Source: DZBG01 sp049241565 (lineage in GTDB: Bacteria; Bdellovibrionota; Bacteriovoracia; Bacteriovoracales; Bacteriovoracaceae). From it: DNA of 64,000 nucleotides. Shown here one piece after another: positions 32,064-41,429 of this stretch. The stretch's first letter is position 1, and each line of letters starts with the position of its first letter. The position numbers and the translations under genes were made by a program. The stretch spans positions 155,485-219,484 of the forward strand of contig JBMLQL010000050.1 of assembly GCA_049241565.1 (NCBI GenBank), read 5' to 3'. The notes below the pieces were generated by a model. That model was not told the origin of the DNA and made no database searches. It saw only the letters and a program-made list of their open reading frames with translations.

Positions 32064-33608
32064 ATGAAAGAAAATGACGACCTGATCAAAACGGACTTCT
32101 CTCCTGAAGAGATTGAAACATGCCTTAAAGTACTCACCAGCTTTGCGGAGAAAAGTGAGCAACTTACTTTGTTAAATCATGAGCAACGTGTGGCCATGTT
32201 TAAAGCGGCGGGAACTATTTCAAGGCCTGATCGTGAAGAGGCGAAGAAGAGACAGAAGGACGTTAAAAAACTTCGTAAACAAAATGAAAAAGAGGCCAAC
32301 CGTTTAGCAAGACGATTGACTGGTATTCGTTCGGCACGTGAATATTCTGTTTTCACTGCTCCTGCTCAAATTGAATTTACAAAAGTTGAAGAAGAGCAAA
32401 CTCGCGAGTACGCCACTCCACATGACTGTTATGTCTGTCGAGCAAAGTTCACAAAGGTACATCACTTCTACGATACGATGTGTCCAGATTGCGCTACTTT
32501 AAATTATGCCAAGAGATTTCAGACAGCGGACCTTACAGGCCAGGTGGCCCTTATTACAGGATCACGTTTAAAGATTGGTTATCAGGCCACCATGATGCTT
32601 TTACGTGCTGGGGCCACAGTTATCGCCACCACTCGTTTTCCTGTGGATTCGGCCATCCGTTACGCTAAAGAGCCCGATTATCAAGTTTGGAAAGATCGTC
32701 TGCGTATTTATGGTCTTGATCTTCGCCATACCCCAAGTGTGGAGCTTTTTTGTCGCTATATTGAATCTAAGTATGAGCGCCTGGATATTTTGATCAATAA
32801 TGCTGCTCAGACGGTACGAAGACCAGCAGGGTTTTATGCTCACTTGATGGAGAACGAAACAAAAAATGTGAATGATCTTCCTCCCGAAGCAGCCTATCTT
32901 CTTCATGAGCATCAAACTTGTATCAATCTCCTTCAACCAGTTGAAGTAGATGGACAAAAAAATCTTCCTGTCGCCTGGAATGATAAATACCCTGGAATTG
33001 GGATTCGTGCTTCTGCGAAACTTTCCCAAATTCCTTATAGTTTTGATAACTCTCTAGTTCCTGAAGAAGTTTTTCCTGAAGGGAAACTAGATGCAGATCT
33101 TCAGCAAGTGGATTTAAGAAAGACCAATAGCTGGCGTCAACGTATGGGAGAGATTCATACTGTTGAGATGCTTGAGGTTCAGCTCGTGAACGCAGTTGGG
33201 CCATTCGTTCTCATCAATCAGCTTATTCACTTAATGAGAAAAGACTACACTGGTAAAAAGCATATTGTGAACGTGACGGCGATGGAAGGAAAGTTTCATC
33301 GTTTTTATAAAGAAGATCGTCACCCTCATACCAATATGGCGAAAGCAGCTTTGAATATGATGACTCATACAGCGGCCATGGATTTCGCTAAAGATGGTAT
33401 ATATATCAATGCTGTCGATACAGGTTGGGTGACGGATGAAGATCCGGCAGAACTATCAGAGAAAAAGCAGCAGCTTCACGATTTTCAGCCACCGCTTGAT
33501 ATCGTTGATGGAGCAGCTCGAGTCATTGATCCACTTTTTGATGGCATTAACACTGGCAAACACTGGTGTGGAAAATTCTTGAAAGATTACTTCCCAATTG
33601 ATTGGTAA
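32064..33608 (+). CDS. Zinc-ribbon/SDR fusion oxidoreductase with altered active site
   Basis: 514 residues. A Lys/Arg/Glu-rich helical N-terminus leads to a zinc-ribbon-like unit (Cys122, Cys125, Cys140, Cys143). A short-chain dehydrogenase domain follows, with the Rossmann motif LITGSRLKIG (from 163) and NNAAQT. The usual YxxxK catalytic motif reads HPHTNMAKAAL, with Thr in place of Tyr four residues before the Lys. VDTGWVTDE is typical of this subgroup. The fusion and the missing Tyr suggest a non-standard reaction. Start at 32064 avoids the upstream gene. Confidence 0.8.
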   Translation: MKENDDLIKTDFSPEEIETCLKVLTSFAEKSEQLTLLNHEQRVAMFKAAGTISRPDREEAKKRQKDVKKLRKQNEKEANRLARRLTGIRSAREYSVFTAPAQIEFTKVEEEQTREYATPHDCYVCRAKFTKVHHFYDTMCPDCATLNYAKRFQTADLTGQVALITGSRLKIGYQATMMLLRAGATVIATTRFPVDSAIRYAKEPDYQVWKDRLRIYGLDLRHTPSVELFCRYIESKYERLDILINNAAQTVRRPAGFYAHLMENETKNVNDLPPEAAYLLHEHQTCINLLQPVEVDGQKNLPVAWNDKYPGIGIRASAKLSQIPYSFDNSLVPEEVFPEGKLDADLQQVDLRKTNSWRQRMGEIHTVEMLEVQLVNAVGPFVLINQLIHLMRKDYTGKKHIVNVTAMEGKFHRFYKEDRHPHTNMAKAALNMMTHTAAMDFAKDGIYINAVDTGWVTDEDPAELSEKKQQLHDFQPPLDIVDGAARVIDPLFDGINTGKHWCGKFLKDYFPIDW

Positions 33609-33619
33609 AAAAGAGCTTC

Positions 33620-34810
33620 ATGTTAGGAAATGAGTATACAAAAAAAATCTATCCTCTCCTAATTGGATTAACAGTTCTTGTTCCATTGATATTCATAATC
33701 ATTTTCTTCAATAATCATCCTGCGATGGAAGAATTTGGAGTGTATGATCTTTACTTCAAATTTCAGAACAGTGGATTTGCACTTGCTCCACTTTTTGACT
33801 ATCAGTCTAACCACATCCCCATTTTAAACAGACTCCTGTACCTCACATCAATTCATACGTATAACGACTCTTTTCTCATTTTAGTTCTTTCTTTTATTTG
33901 TTCCTTTATCTCTGCCTACCTTGTCTCACAGCTGATAATTCTATCGCCCCCAAGGAAAGAATTATCTCTTCTTTTAAGTTCCATCTTTTTCTTTTGCTTT
34001 ATTCATTATGAATTCTTCATGCACGCTTGGCTGATTATGAATATTCAAGAAATCATGCTGGGGTTATTGTTCTTTTACTCTCTAAAAAAAAATAGTTCTT
34101 TAGGTGTCGCCACTTCCCTCTTTTTATCTTTATTTACTCTCATCTCATGGATCACTCTTATTCCCTTCATTCTGATAGAGATGCTAAAATATAAGAATAA
34201 AAAAATGTTTTGGCTTGTTCCTATTATCTGCTTGGGAATTTTTCTTTATAAAGGCGCCCTCTACAGTGACCCTTTCCACCAACAGCTTTATCTAAATGTT
34301 TGGGATAACTTCTTATTTACTCTCGCTATGATTGGAAAGATTTCATGTTCAACGACTGTTGAAACTTTAGTTTTTTTTGGTTTTCTCAGTCTTATTCTCT
34401 TTTGTTTTCTCATCTATAAAGGAGTGACTAAGTTTGAATTCTATATCGCAACCTGGGCACTTCTACACCCCGTCATGACATCTATTGGTAGATCAGGAAC
34501 TGGTCTTGCCTATGCCAATCAGTCTCGTTATTTCATCTATTTGATCCCCTTTTTTATTGTCCTCGCTCATCTCTGCTACACGCATTTTAAGCTTGAACGA
34601 ATTGAATCTAAATTTATCCTTATTCTCATGGCCTTTTATCTTTGGACCTATATTCAATCATATGATCAGATGAGACGATATGTTGATTTTAAAGAACGAA
34701 CAGCAAGATGCTACAAAGATGATCTAAAGTCTAAGGATTGTGTCTTTATCAGAGACCCTTTCGAATTTAAACAAGAATCTGATCGATATAAGTTAAGAAA
34801 ATCTTTCTAA
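33620..34810 (+). CDS. Multi-pass membrane protein (possible lipid-linked glycan enzyme)
   Basis: 396 residues with about ten hydrophobic segments (for example YPLLIGLTVLVPLIFIIIF and LILVLSFICSFISAYLVS). An acidic/aromatic loop after the first helix (EEFGVYDLYFKFQNSG, LFDYQSNH) resembles the first periplasmic loop of GT-C-type glycosyltransferases, but a DxD-type motif is not certain. ATG at 33620 is preferred over a TTG at 33602 inside the SDR gene. It opens a same-strand series with UbiA, FkbM and GT4 genes. Confidence 0.6.
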   Translation: MLGNEYTKKIYPLLIGLTVLVPLIFIIIFFNNHPAMEEFGVYDLYFKFQNSGFALAPLFDYQSNHIPILNRLLYLTSIHTYNDSFLILVLSFICSFISAYLVSQLIILSPPRKELSLLLSSIFFFCFIHYEFFMHAWLIMNIQEIMLGLLFFYSLKKNSSLGVATSLFLSLFTLISWITLIPFILIEMLKYKNKKMFWLVPIICLGIFLYKGALYSDPFHQQLYLNVWDNFLFTLAMIGKISCSTTVETLVFFGFLSLILFCFLIYKGVTKFEFYIATWALLHPVMTSIGRSGTGLAYANQSRYFIYLIPFFIVLAHLCYTHFKLERIESKFILILMAFYLWTYIQSYDQMRRYVDFKERTARCYKDDLKSKDCVFIRDPFEFKQESDRYKLRKSF

Positions 34811-34821
34811 AAAAGAATATA

Positions 34822-35670
34822 ATGAATTTAGTATTTTCATTAAAACATTTTCAAAGAGCAATAAGAGTTTATCAGTGGACAAAGAACTCTCTTCTTTTTG
34901 TTCCATATGTTCTTGTTGCTGCGATTTCTAAGAAAAACCTAGATCAAAGTATTATCGCTTTTTTTTCTTTCTCTCTTGTCGCTTCTGCTGGCTATATCTT
35001 TAATGATGCTCTTGACAAAAGCGCTGACCAGAAGCACAAATCAAAGAAAAATCGGCCAATTGCCCTCGGGATAATAAAACTCACCACCGCTTACTATATG
35101 GCCTTCATTCTTATACTTTGTGGAATTTCTCTTTCGTTAATGCTTAATAAGTATTTTTCTTTCAGTCTAATAATATATGGGGTTCTTTCTTACACTTATT
35201 CTTTCTGGCTTAAACGTTACGCCTATATTGATTTATTTATATTGGGACTGTGCTATTTAGTCCGCTTGATAGCAGGGTATCTTGTTATCGATCTCCAAGC
35301 TCCATCTCCCCTACTTGCCATTGCTTTTACATTTTTTATCGGCCTTGCCTCACTTAAAAGATATATTGAAATCAGCGATCATTCCTTAATAAATCAAAAG
35401 ATTGAACGCCGAGGTTATAAATTTCAAGACTCACGGAAAGTGTTGTTTATTGGTCTCACGACAGGATTTATTCTTCCTACCTTTTTCCTTTTTGAAACTT
35501 CTATTTTTGAACTGAAGTGGTTTCTTCTTTTGATTTTAATGGCTTTAGGAAACTTATGGTATAGAGCATATAAAAAGAATCTAGATGACGATCCCCTTTA
35601 TTCATTTCTAACCGATCGTTTCAGCTATATCACTCTAGGGGTAGGACTATTCCTAAAAATCTACAGCTAG
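34822..35670 (+). CDS. UbiA-family prenyltransferase (DPPR-synthase-like)
   Basis: 282 residues, hydrophobic, with NDALDKSADQKH (61-72), the NDxxDxxxD Mg/diphosphate motif of UbiA enzymes, followed by KKNRPIALG. The second region LKRYIEISDHS corresponds to the other conserved loop. The KNRP form resembles decaprenylphosphoryl-phosphoribose synthases, which move phosphoribose onto polyprenyl phosphate; given neighbouring glycan genes this is plausible but inferred. Starts 11 bases after the previous stop. Confidence 0.8.
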   Translation: MNLVFSLKHFQRAIRVYQWTKNSLLFVPYVLVAAISKKNLDQSIIAFFSFSLVASAGYIFNDALDKSADQKHKSKKNRPIALGIIKLTTAYYMAFILILCGISLSLMLNKYFSFSLIIYGVLSYTYSFWLKRYAYIDLFILGLCYLVRLIAGYLVIDLQAPSPLLAIAFTFFIGLASLKRYIEISDHSLINQKIERRGYKFQDSRKVLFIGLTTGFILPTFFLFETSIFELKWFLLLILMALGNLWYRAYKKNLDDDPLYSFLTDRFSYITLGVGLFLKIYS

Positions 35671-35729
35671 AAGATAGTATTCCCGTATCGCAACTTTTAA
35701 AAGAACTGGGATTTATCTCTTCTTTGCAA

Positions 35730-36497
35730 ATGAAGCAAGTCATCTCACTCCTATCGAATTCCTCTCACTTTAAACATATTGATTTTCAAATAGATTTTTT
35801 TGGAATTAAGATAGATGGACATACCTCTAATCTTATTGAACGACATCTATACTTTTTAGGGGCCTACGAATTAAGCATCCTCCAAGAAATCCAAAAGATT
35901 TTATCTTCAAAAGAGGATAGTATCTTCATCGACGTAGGTTCTAATATTGGCCTTCATTCCTGCTTTGCTTCTCGCTTTGCTGGTCATGTTTACAGCTTTG
36001 AGCCCTATCATCTAGTGAGAGAGCGCTCTCTTGAAACAATTAAAAAAAACAATATTAGTAATATTACAGTCTTCCCCTATGGCCTTGGAAAATTGGATGA
36101 ACTGCTTTCTTTTGTGGATCCACCACATTCTAATTCTGGATTAGGAACTTTTCTCAATACTCCTGATTTCGAGAATATGCTTCAAGTTAAAAATGGCGAT
36201 CTCTTCTTGAAAGAGCAATCCATTAATCATGTTGATCTTATTAAAGTCGATACAGAGGGTTTTGAAACTTTTGTTCTTGAAGGTCTGTGGCAAACGATCG
36301 AGAGATGTAAACCAAGCCTTATCGTTGAATATAGCGAAAAAACTCACCAATATTTAACCGAGAATGAAAGGCTAAAGGATTTCATCAAAAAAAACTATCA
36401 TACCTTTATTTTTCCCTACCCTAATTCACCCGACTCTCCACAACTCTCTTGGAATTATGACTTCTTTGGTAATATACTTTTGAAACCAAAGGGTTGA
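35730..36497 (+). CDS. FkbM-family methyltransferase
   Basis: 255 residues. FIDVGSNIGLHSCFASRF is the SAM-binding motif I, VYSFEPYH follows as motif II, and VDLIKVDTEGFETFVLEGL is the FkbM signature. These enzymes O-methylate sugars or peptides. Start is uncertain: ATG 35730 or TTG 35724, and the frame stays open further upstream with protein-like sequence (VSQLLKELGFIS) but no good start. Its stop overlaps or abuts the next gene. Confidence 0.85.
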   Translation: MKQVISLLSNSSHFKHIDFQIDFFGIKIDGHTSNLIERHLYFLGAYELSILQEIQKILSSKEDSIFIDVGSNIGLHSCFASRFAGHVYSFEPYHLVRERSLETIKKNNISNITVFPYGLGKLDELLSFVDPPHSNSGLGTFLNTPDFENMLQVKNGDLFLKEQSINHVDLIKVDTEGFETFVLEGLWQTIERCKPSLIVEYSEKTHQYLTENERLKDFIKKNYHTFIFPYPNSPDSPQLSWNYDFFGNILLKPKG

Positions 36498-36499
36498 TC

Positions 36500-37729
36500 G
36501 TGAGTTCATCTGAAAAAAAAATTATTCTTTTAAGGCTACCTCACTCTCCTGAATGGAATAGCTGTGAAAAGATTTTAAATAATATTCAAGCAATCTATGA
36601 AGAGGCTTACCCTGGACGTCTTACAGTCGTTGATACGACTGACCTGAAAATCATCCGAGATCTAGCTCCAGATGTTGTTATTATCGCTGATCATAGGCTT
36701 AATTTTGAGCATACTATCGGAGCGATTAAATCCGTTTTGTCAAAACCAATTGACTGGGTCATCCATGCCTATGGATGCTTCACTGGGCGGATAAGTGAAT
36801 TTATGAACGCCTATCAAAGAATGGGCGATGATAGATTTAAAATTATCGCTGCTTCTAAAGCGCATCAGCAAGTTATTGCCTCGCTTTTCACGAATATTAA
36901 TATAGTTGAGCATACTCCCTTTCCATTTAGGAAAGTGGATGCTTTCTTTAGCGAGGAGGTCAGAAAAAAGACTCGAGATGAGTTTAGCTTAAAAAACGAC
37001 GAAACTGTGCTTATGTATGCAGGTCGAATATCTTTTCAGAAGAATGTACATCAACTCATAAAGCTTATTAATCAATATAATGAATCAATACAAAATAAAA
37101 AAATAAAATTAATTATCTGTGGTGAAATTGATGATCTCAATCCGCAAACTGATGAAGCAGGACAAAAACTTGGTCTTGCTAAAGAGCTATTTGAAGCAGA
37201 ACTTCAAAAATCGAACACTCATGTGATGTATCTTGGTCAACTCAATCATGATCGTCTCATCAAAATGTACCATGCAGTTGATGGATTTATTTCTTTATCC
37301 ACTCATTTCGGAGAAGATTATGGTTTTGCAGTGGCTGAAGCCTTGGGACATGGACTACCTTGTTTTCTTTCTCAGTGGGGAGGATACAGAGATTTTGCTT
37401 CACTTCCTCAGGTACAATTTGTTCATCCAATCAACAGTGAACGAGAATTTATTTTTGAATTCGAGGATTTCAAAAGATTCGATTTTTTTAATTTTGAAAA
37501 TCGAAATGATAATATTCAGCAGTTTCTTTCTCTTTTTAGTGATGAAGCGGTTCAAACGAAATATAAAAATCATCTCGACCTATTTCACCCCAGGTCTCGC
37601 CTCACTCGGTTGGCCTATACCCTGTATAATATCGACTACGGAATGACCCCTTATCTTCAAAAGAAACAATTATTTGAGTCAGGACTCCTGGGCCCCTTTT
37701 TTGAAGACCCAGTAAAATCAAGTACTTAA
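36500..37729 (+). CDS. GT4-family glycosyltransferase
   Basis: 409 residues from GTG at 36500, with AAAGGG at correct spacing. The GT-B C-terminal domain shows MYAGRISFQKNVHQL, IICGEIDD, and the donor-binding EDYGFAVAEALGHGLP (EX7E type). It transfers a sugar from a nucleotide donor; acceptor unknown. It precedes the peptide gene at 37774 and may act on the same product as the second GT4 gene at 38221-39366. Confidence 0.85.
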   Translation: MSSSEKKIILLRLPHSPEWNSCEKILNNIQAIYEEAYPGRLTVVDTTDLKIIRDLAPDVVIIADHRLNFEHTIGAIKSVLSKPIDWVIHAYGCFTGRISEFMNAYQRMGDDRFKIIAASKAHQQVIASLFTNINIVEHTPFPFRKVDAFFSEEVRKKTRDEFSLKNDETVLMYAGRISFQKNVHQLIKLINQYNESIQNKKIKLIICGEIDDLNPQTDEAGQKLGLAKELFEAELQKSNTHVMYLGQLNHDRLIKMYHAVDGFISLSTHFGEDYGFAVAEALGHGLPCFLSQWGGYRDFASLPQVQFVHPINSEREFIFEFEDFKRFDFFNFENRNDNIQQFLSLFSDEAVQTKYKNHLDLFHPRSRLTRLAYTLYNIDYGMTPYLQKKQLFESGLLGPFFEDPVKSST

Positions 37730-37737
37730 CCATCGGG

Positions 37738-37773
37738 TTGATCTTAGTATCTACTCATATTAGAATGTGATCT
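37738..37773 (+). promoter_or_regulatory. Promoter of the precursor-like peptide gene, leaderless spacing
   Basis: TTGATC (37738-37743), 17-base spacer, TAGAAT (37761-37766); the ATG at 37774 is seven bases beyond the -10 box. No Shine-Dalgarno. The same TTGATC and spacing precede the gene at 42381. Confidence 0.7.
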
Positions 37774-37962
37774 ATGGAATACAAGTACACAAAGCCCGAA
37801 AAAATTTCTCTAGATAATTTTATCAAGGATTTTATCCCTAATTTCGATGAAATTGGGGCCAACTCAGGATTAAATTTTCAGTCGATTGAAGTTTGGGCCA
37901 TCACTTATTGTGTCCCGCCAAACTCTCCCTATAATCCAGCGACATGTACACCTATTGGCTAA
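37774..37962 (+). CDS. 62-residue precursor-like peptide (candidate RiPP precursor)
   Basis: A short ORF with its own promoter. The first ~45 residues are charged and helix-prone (SLDNFIKDFIPNFDEIG), like a leader. The last ~17 form a distinct tail, CVPPNSPYNPATCTPIG, with two Cys and five Pro. The following gene, which starts at the next base after the stop, encodes a PqqD-like RiPP recognition protein. Oxygenase-like, cupin, SelO-like and glycosyltransferase genes lie nearby. Together these suggest a ribosomally made, modified peptide; the modification is unknown. Confidence 0.65.
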   Translation: MEYKYTKPEKISLDNFIKDFIPNFDEIGANSGLNFQSIEVWAITYCVPPNSPYNPATCTPIG

Positions 37963-38238
37963 ATGAACTTAAAACTAAGACCAAGTATTATTCTTAAGCC
38001 CGTGAATCCGAACTGCGTCTACGCTCTTGATTGCGAAGACACTGAGAACTATTTTTTTAAGTTTGAAGGTGTTTCGAAGATATTTATTGAGTCTGTCTAT
38101 GAAGGGATTGAGAAAAGTCTTCTTCAGAAAAAAGTAGAAGAAATGTTTCCAGCGGTAAAAGCAAAGCAAATCGAAGAAGACTTAGAAGATTTCATTAAGA
38201 CTATTCAAGAACACAATCTTTTAAGCATTAATCCTTAG
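37963..38238 (+). CDS. PqqD-like RiPP recognition element protein
   Basis: 91 residues, the typical length of PqqD. The pattern LRPSIILKPVNPNCVYALDC, then a helix, KKVEEMFPAVKAKQIEEDLEDF and a terminal leucine-rich helix match the winged-helix PqqD/RRE fold (beta hairpin then three helices). RRE proteins bind RiPP leader peptides and hand them to tailoring enzymes. The ATG follows directly after the precursor's stop codon, so the two are coupled. The 3' end overlaps the convergent glycosyltransferase gene by 18 bases. Confidence 0.75.
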   Translation: MNLKLRPSIILKPVNPNCVYALDCEDTENYFFKFEGVSKIFIESVYEGIEKSLLQKKVEEMFPAVKAKQIEEDLEDFIKTIQEHNLLSINP

Positions 38239-39366
38239 CCACAAAAAATAATCTTTCAATTTTTTGATTCTTTCTTCATGCCCTAGGTAGCTAGAGGATT
38301 GAGCATTATTGCTTATTCGGCTTAACTCAGCTTGGGGAAGATTTATAATTTCTTTGATTCTCTTTTTCAAATCAGGAGAACTAAAGTCTACAAGAAACCC
38401 ATTTTCACCATCAACTATTTGTTCCTCATGTCCTCCTTGACAAGGGTGAGCGATACAGATTCTTCCAAGAGCGAGGGCCTCTTGCAAAGAAAGCCCCCAG
38501 GGCTCATAAATAGAAGGAAAGAGCACGGCCTGATGATCCATGAGTTCATCCCTTATGACAGAAGACTGACTAGTCCAAGGAACTGCAGAAATGCCCTTCT
38601 CTTTCAGCCACAAGACTCGATCGGGCGTTAATAGTGCATCCTCAAAACCACGTATCGTAAGGGGAAGATCATTCCAGTCTTGGGAAAATAAAAAATGTAT
38701 TCCTTTTTGAGGGTGAAATCTTCCATGAAAATAGAGTACTCGTGTCGCTTTTTTATTTTTTTCGATTTCTGTTATTTCATTATCAAGCTGGCTACTCACT
38801 GGAATATAATTTATCTCTTTTCCGGCTGTGACATCTCTGTAATTAGCTCTTAAGTGGTTCTCACTCGATTTCGAATTGGCAATAAAACATGAGGCTTTCT
38901 TCATGAGCTCAAACTCTTTACGCAGAAAAGGAAAATGATTTAAGTGAAGTCCAAGGACAAAATTATTACGGTGAAATTGGTCGAGACTGATAGCATTCTT
39001 AGACTCAGCTAGAGCTTTATAGAAGGGTCTTCCCAAAAAATGAACATCATAAGCTATTTTTGTCTCTATATCCTCAAAAAAGCTGAGAGTCATAAAATCA
39101 CCCATAACCCAACTCACTTGAGTATCCCCTAAGTATTCTTTTATTCTTTGTTTCAACTCAGCAAGGACAACTTCCCACTTCATTTGAGAATTAAAGTCCA
39201 GAGGCATCCAGACAAATCTTTTATCATTTAAGCCGGGAGGCATTTCTTTTGCAAAAACGAAGATTCTTAGGGGAAAATCATCAGGCAAATGATCAAAAAC
39301 TTGTGAAAGAGATTCGACAACTCTCAGCATCCCACCTTGATTACTTCCTAAACTATATATAATCAA
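38221..39366 (-). CDS. GT4-family glycosyltransferase (glycogen-synthase-like)
   Basis: 381 residues. The N-terminus IIYSLGSNQGGMLRVVESLSQ and the C-terminal YFHGRFHPQKGIHFLF and SIYEPWGLSLQEALALG (EX7E motif) with GENGFLVDF are those of GT4 retaining glycosyltransferases. It overlaps the RRE gene tail-to-tail and lies one base after the SelO-like gene, with which it is cotranscribed. Donor and acceptor are unknown; a peptide acceptor would fit the context. Confidence 0.85.
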   Translation of the reverse strand: MIIYSLGSNQGGMLRVVESLSQVFDHLPDDFPLRIFVFAKEMPPGLNDKRFVWMPLDFNSQMKWEVVLAELKQRIKEYLGDTQVSWVMGDFMTLSFFEDIETKIAYDVHFLGRPFYKALAESKNAISLDQFHRNNFVLGLHLNHFPFLRKEFELMKKASCFIANSKSSENHLRANYRDVTAGKEINYIPVSSQLDNEITEIEKNKKATRVLYFHGRFHPQKGIHFLFSQDWNDLPLTIRGFEDALLTPDRVLWLKEKGISAVPWTSQSSVIRDELMDHQAVLFPSIYEPWGLSLQEALALGRICIAHPCQGGHEEQIVDGENGFLVDFSSPDLKKRIKEIINLPQAELSRISNNAQSSSYLGHEERIKKLKDYFLWLRINA

Positions 39367-39367
39367 T

Positions 39368-40777
39368 CTAATCTCCTAATTTTTGAATCTGTTTTCCTAG
39401 TTCTAAGGCTGCTTCCTCTGTCAATTCAAGAGGCCAGAATATTTTTTCCCATTTATTAATGACAGGAATCATTTGCTCAAAAGGATCAGTGCTTCGCTGC
39501 CCGAAGGTAAACTTCTTAAAATGAAGAAGAGTATTTTCGAAGTAGCCTCGTAATTTAAATTGATCGAGGTGTGATGAGTGATATTCAAATTTATTTATCT
39601 TAAGTCGAGGGGAACCAAAAAGCTCAGATAGTTCTGATTCGTAGCTGTGAAGTAATGAAAACCAATACGAAAGATCAGAATCAGGAAAATAGAACTTCAT
39701 TCTTTCTTCAAAGACAAAATAAAAATTAAACTTATGATTAGGCCACAGATTTTCATACACTTTGCTCGTCTGCTGACACATTAAAAATAACTGATGAATC
39801 CAGCTATCACAAAACAATAGGTTGATTTTTTTATCGTAAAAACGATGAAATGACATTTCTCTTTCAAACTGTTCCTCTAGCAAATGATCTGCTGTTTTCA
39901 ATGAAATCCATTCATCATGGGCAGCACCATCTAAATTAAGATCAATTGACTCTGTATCGATCCATCTTCCATCAATTAATAAATTATCTGGTGAAATGGA
40001 TTTGTATTTGATGCCCGAGCGATAGGAATGAATATAGTGATCAATGATCTTAAAAAGCATAACTGAAGGATCAGTACTTTTAAAATGATCATATAAAAAA
40101 TCTTTTATCTTTTCTTTCTCTTTAAGGCCAAGAAACATTGGATTAAGTTGGGCCAGACGATAGCTCTTTGAATCTCTCACAAGAACACAATAAGGAACTC
40201 CATTCGTTTGTAGTTGGTCGTAAATAAATGCACCAAAAATTTTTAGTGTTCCTAAGCTTGATCTCTTTTGTGCGTACTGATCAATGAGGATTGATTTTAA
40301 AGCATCTTTTATCATCATCCCCCCCCATGAATGGCTAAATTCCTCTTGGATACTGAGAGAGTTCCTTCCGATTCCTTTGAGATGAATATTTTTGAGAAGC
40401 ACATGTCGGCCCGCACCGATATTAGAGTTGAAAGGATAAAGAAATCTTTCAGTCATTAATGATAAATCTGCGTTTTTTTTCCAGGACTCTGACTTTTTCC
40501 AATCGAGAAAACTATCTCCCTGAGCACCGATTGAGCGCAGACCTAGATAAAAGAGATAATCCTCTTCCAAATCATTGTCTTTGTTCGAGTCATAAAGCTG
40601 ACTGATAAAAAAAATATTTTTATCAGTCAATTGTAAGGCTTGTTTTTGAACTATCTCTTTGATGAAGAAGGCATTCTCTTTTAGTATCGGTAAATATGAC
40701 ACCATGAGGATCCAAGGTTTGATTGATTCAAACTTTAAATGAACTAAAGAATATTTTTCAGGAGAAAGATTGTGCAT
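39368..40777 (-). CDS. Divergent SelO/YdiU-like (pseudokinase AMPylase) protein
   Basis: 469 residues. GAGRHVLLKNIHLKGIGRNS (121-140) parallels the GDGRAxLL and LQLKGAGRT segments of SelO. SISPDNLLIDGRWIDTES (260-277) parallels its HGVNTDNMSxxGxTIDYGP catalytic loop, with Asp264/Asn265 and Asp274 as likely metal ligands. SelO proteins move AMP from ATP onto Ser, Thr or Tyr of proteins. Overall similarity is low, so the assignment is tentative. It is divergent from the oxygenase gene and cotranscribed with the GT4 gene. Confidence 0.5.
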   Translation of the reverse strand: MHNLSPEKYSLVHLKFESIKPWILMVSYLPILKENAFFIKEIVQKQALQLTDKNIFFISQLYDSNKDNDLEEDYLFYLGLRSIGAQGDSFLDWKKSESWKKNADLSLMTERFLYPFNSNIGAGRHVLLKNIHLKGIGRNSLSIQEEFSHSWGGMMIKDALKSILIDQYAQKRSSLGTLKIFGAFIYDQLQTNGVPYCVLVRDSKSYRLAQLNPMFLGLKEKEKIKDFLYDHFKSTDPSVMLFKIIDHYIHSYRSGIKYKSISPDNLLIDGRWIDTESIDLNLDGAAHDEWISLKTADHLLEEQFEREMSFHRFYDKKINLLFCDSWIHQLFLMCQQTSKVYENLWPNHKFNFYFVFEERMKFYFPDSDLSYWFSLLHSYESELSELFGSPRLKINKFEYHSSHLDQFKLRGYFENTLLHFKKFTFGQRSTDPFEQMIPVINKWEKIFWPLELTEEAALELGKQIQKLGD

Positions 40778-40874
40778 TACTTATTTTACTAGGCCCTGAC
40801 CTAGAATAAAAGAGCTGAGTCTCATTTATAATAGCTGCTACGCAACATCGCAACGACTATGCTAACATTTCACT

Positions 40875-41429
40875 ATGAATCCTATTCTTCTAAAAAATCT
40901 TGTTCCTGTTGAATTACTAAGCCTCATGAACAAAAGGGCCGAACTTATTAAGGCGTCAGGCCATACTGACACTGATAATGAGCTATTCAAAAGACAAGGT
41001 TTTCACAATGATCCTTTTTTCGCCAAGATTCACCACGATATTTTCTCTCCTCTTGTCCAAAAAAAAGTCGGCGAAATATTAAAGCCTAGTTATAATTTCC
41101 TGGCCTTCTACCATATGAACGAAGGTATATGCCCAGTTCATCTTGATCGTCCTCAGTGCTATATCACTCTTGATATTTGTTTAGATCAAAAAAAAGTATG
41201 GCCTCTCTATGTGAATGCCGACCGGCATGAATTTATTGACCCTGAAGATTCAGTGCTTATCGAAAAAATTAAAAAGGAATCCCAACAGTTTGATCTAAAT
41301 CCTGGAGACGGGCTTATTTATTCTGGAACAGAGCAACCTCACTGGCGAAGCAAAATTGATCCTGATAATTTCTGCCACTTAGTTTTTTTTCATTTTGTTC
41401 CTGAGGCATTCGCAGGAGAACTTAATTGA
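40875..41429 (+). CDS. 2-oxoglutarate/Fe(II) oxygenase-like protein
   Basis: 184 residues. PVHLDRPQCYITLDICLD provides HxD (His89, Asp91), and NPGDGLIYSGTEQPHWRSK provides the distal His156 and Arg158; this is the 2-His-1-Asp plus Arg pattern of prolyl-4-hydroxylase-type dioxygenases, which bind Fe(II) and 2-oxoglutarate. Hydroxylation of a peptide or sugar is plausible; the Pro-rich tail of the peptide at 37774 is an attractive target by inference. Its stop overlaps the next start. Confidence 0.7.
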   Translation: MNPILLKNLVPVELLSLMNKRAELIKASGHTDTDNELFKRQGFHNDPFFAKIHHDIFSPLVQKKVGEILKPSYNFLAFYHMNEGICPVHLDRPQCYITLDICLDQKKVWPLYVNADRHEFIDPEDSVLIEKIKKESQQFDLNPGDGLIYSGTEQPHWRSKIDPDNFCHLVFFHFVPEAFAGELN

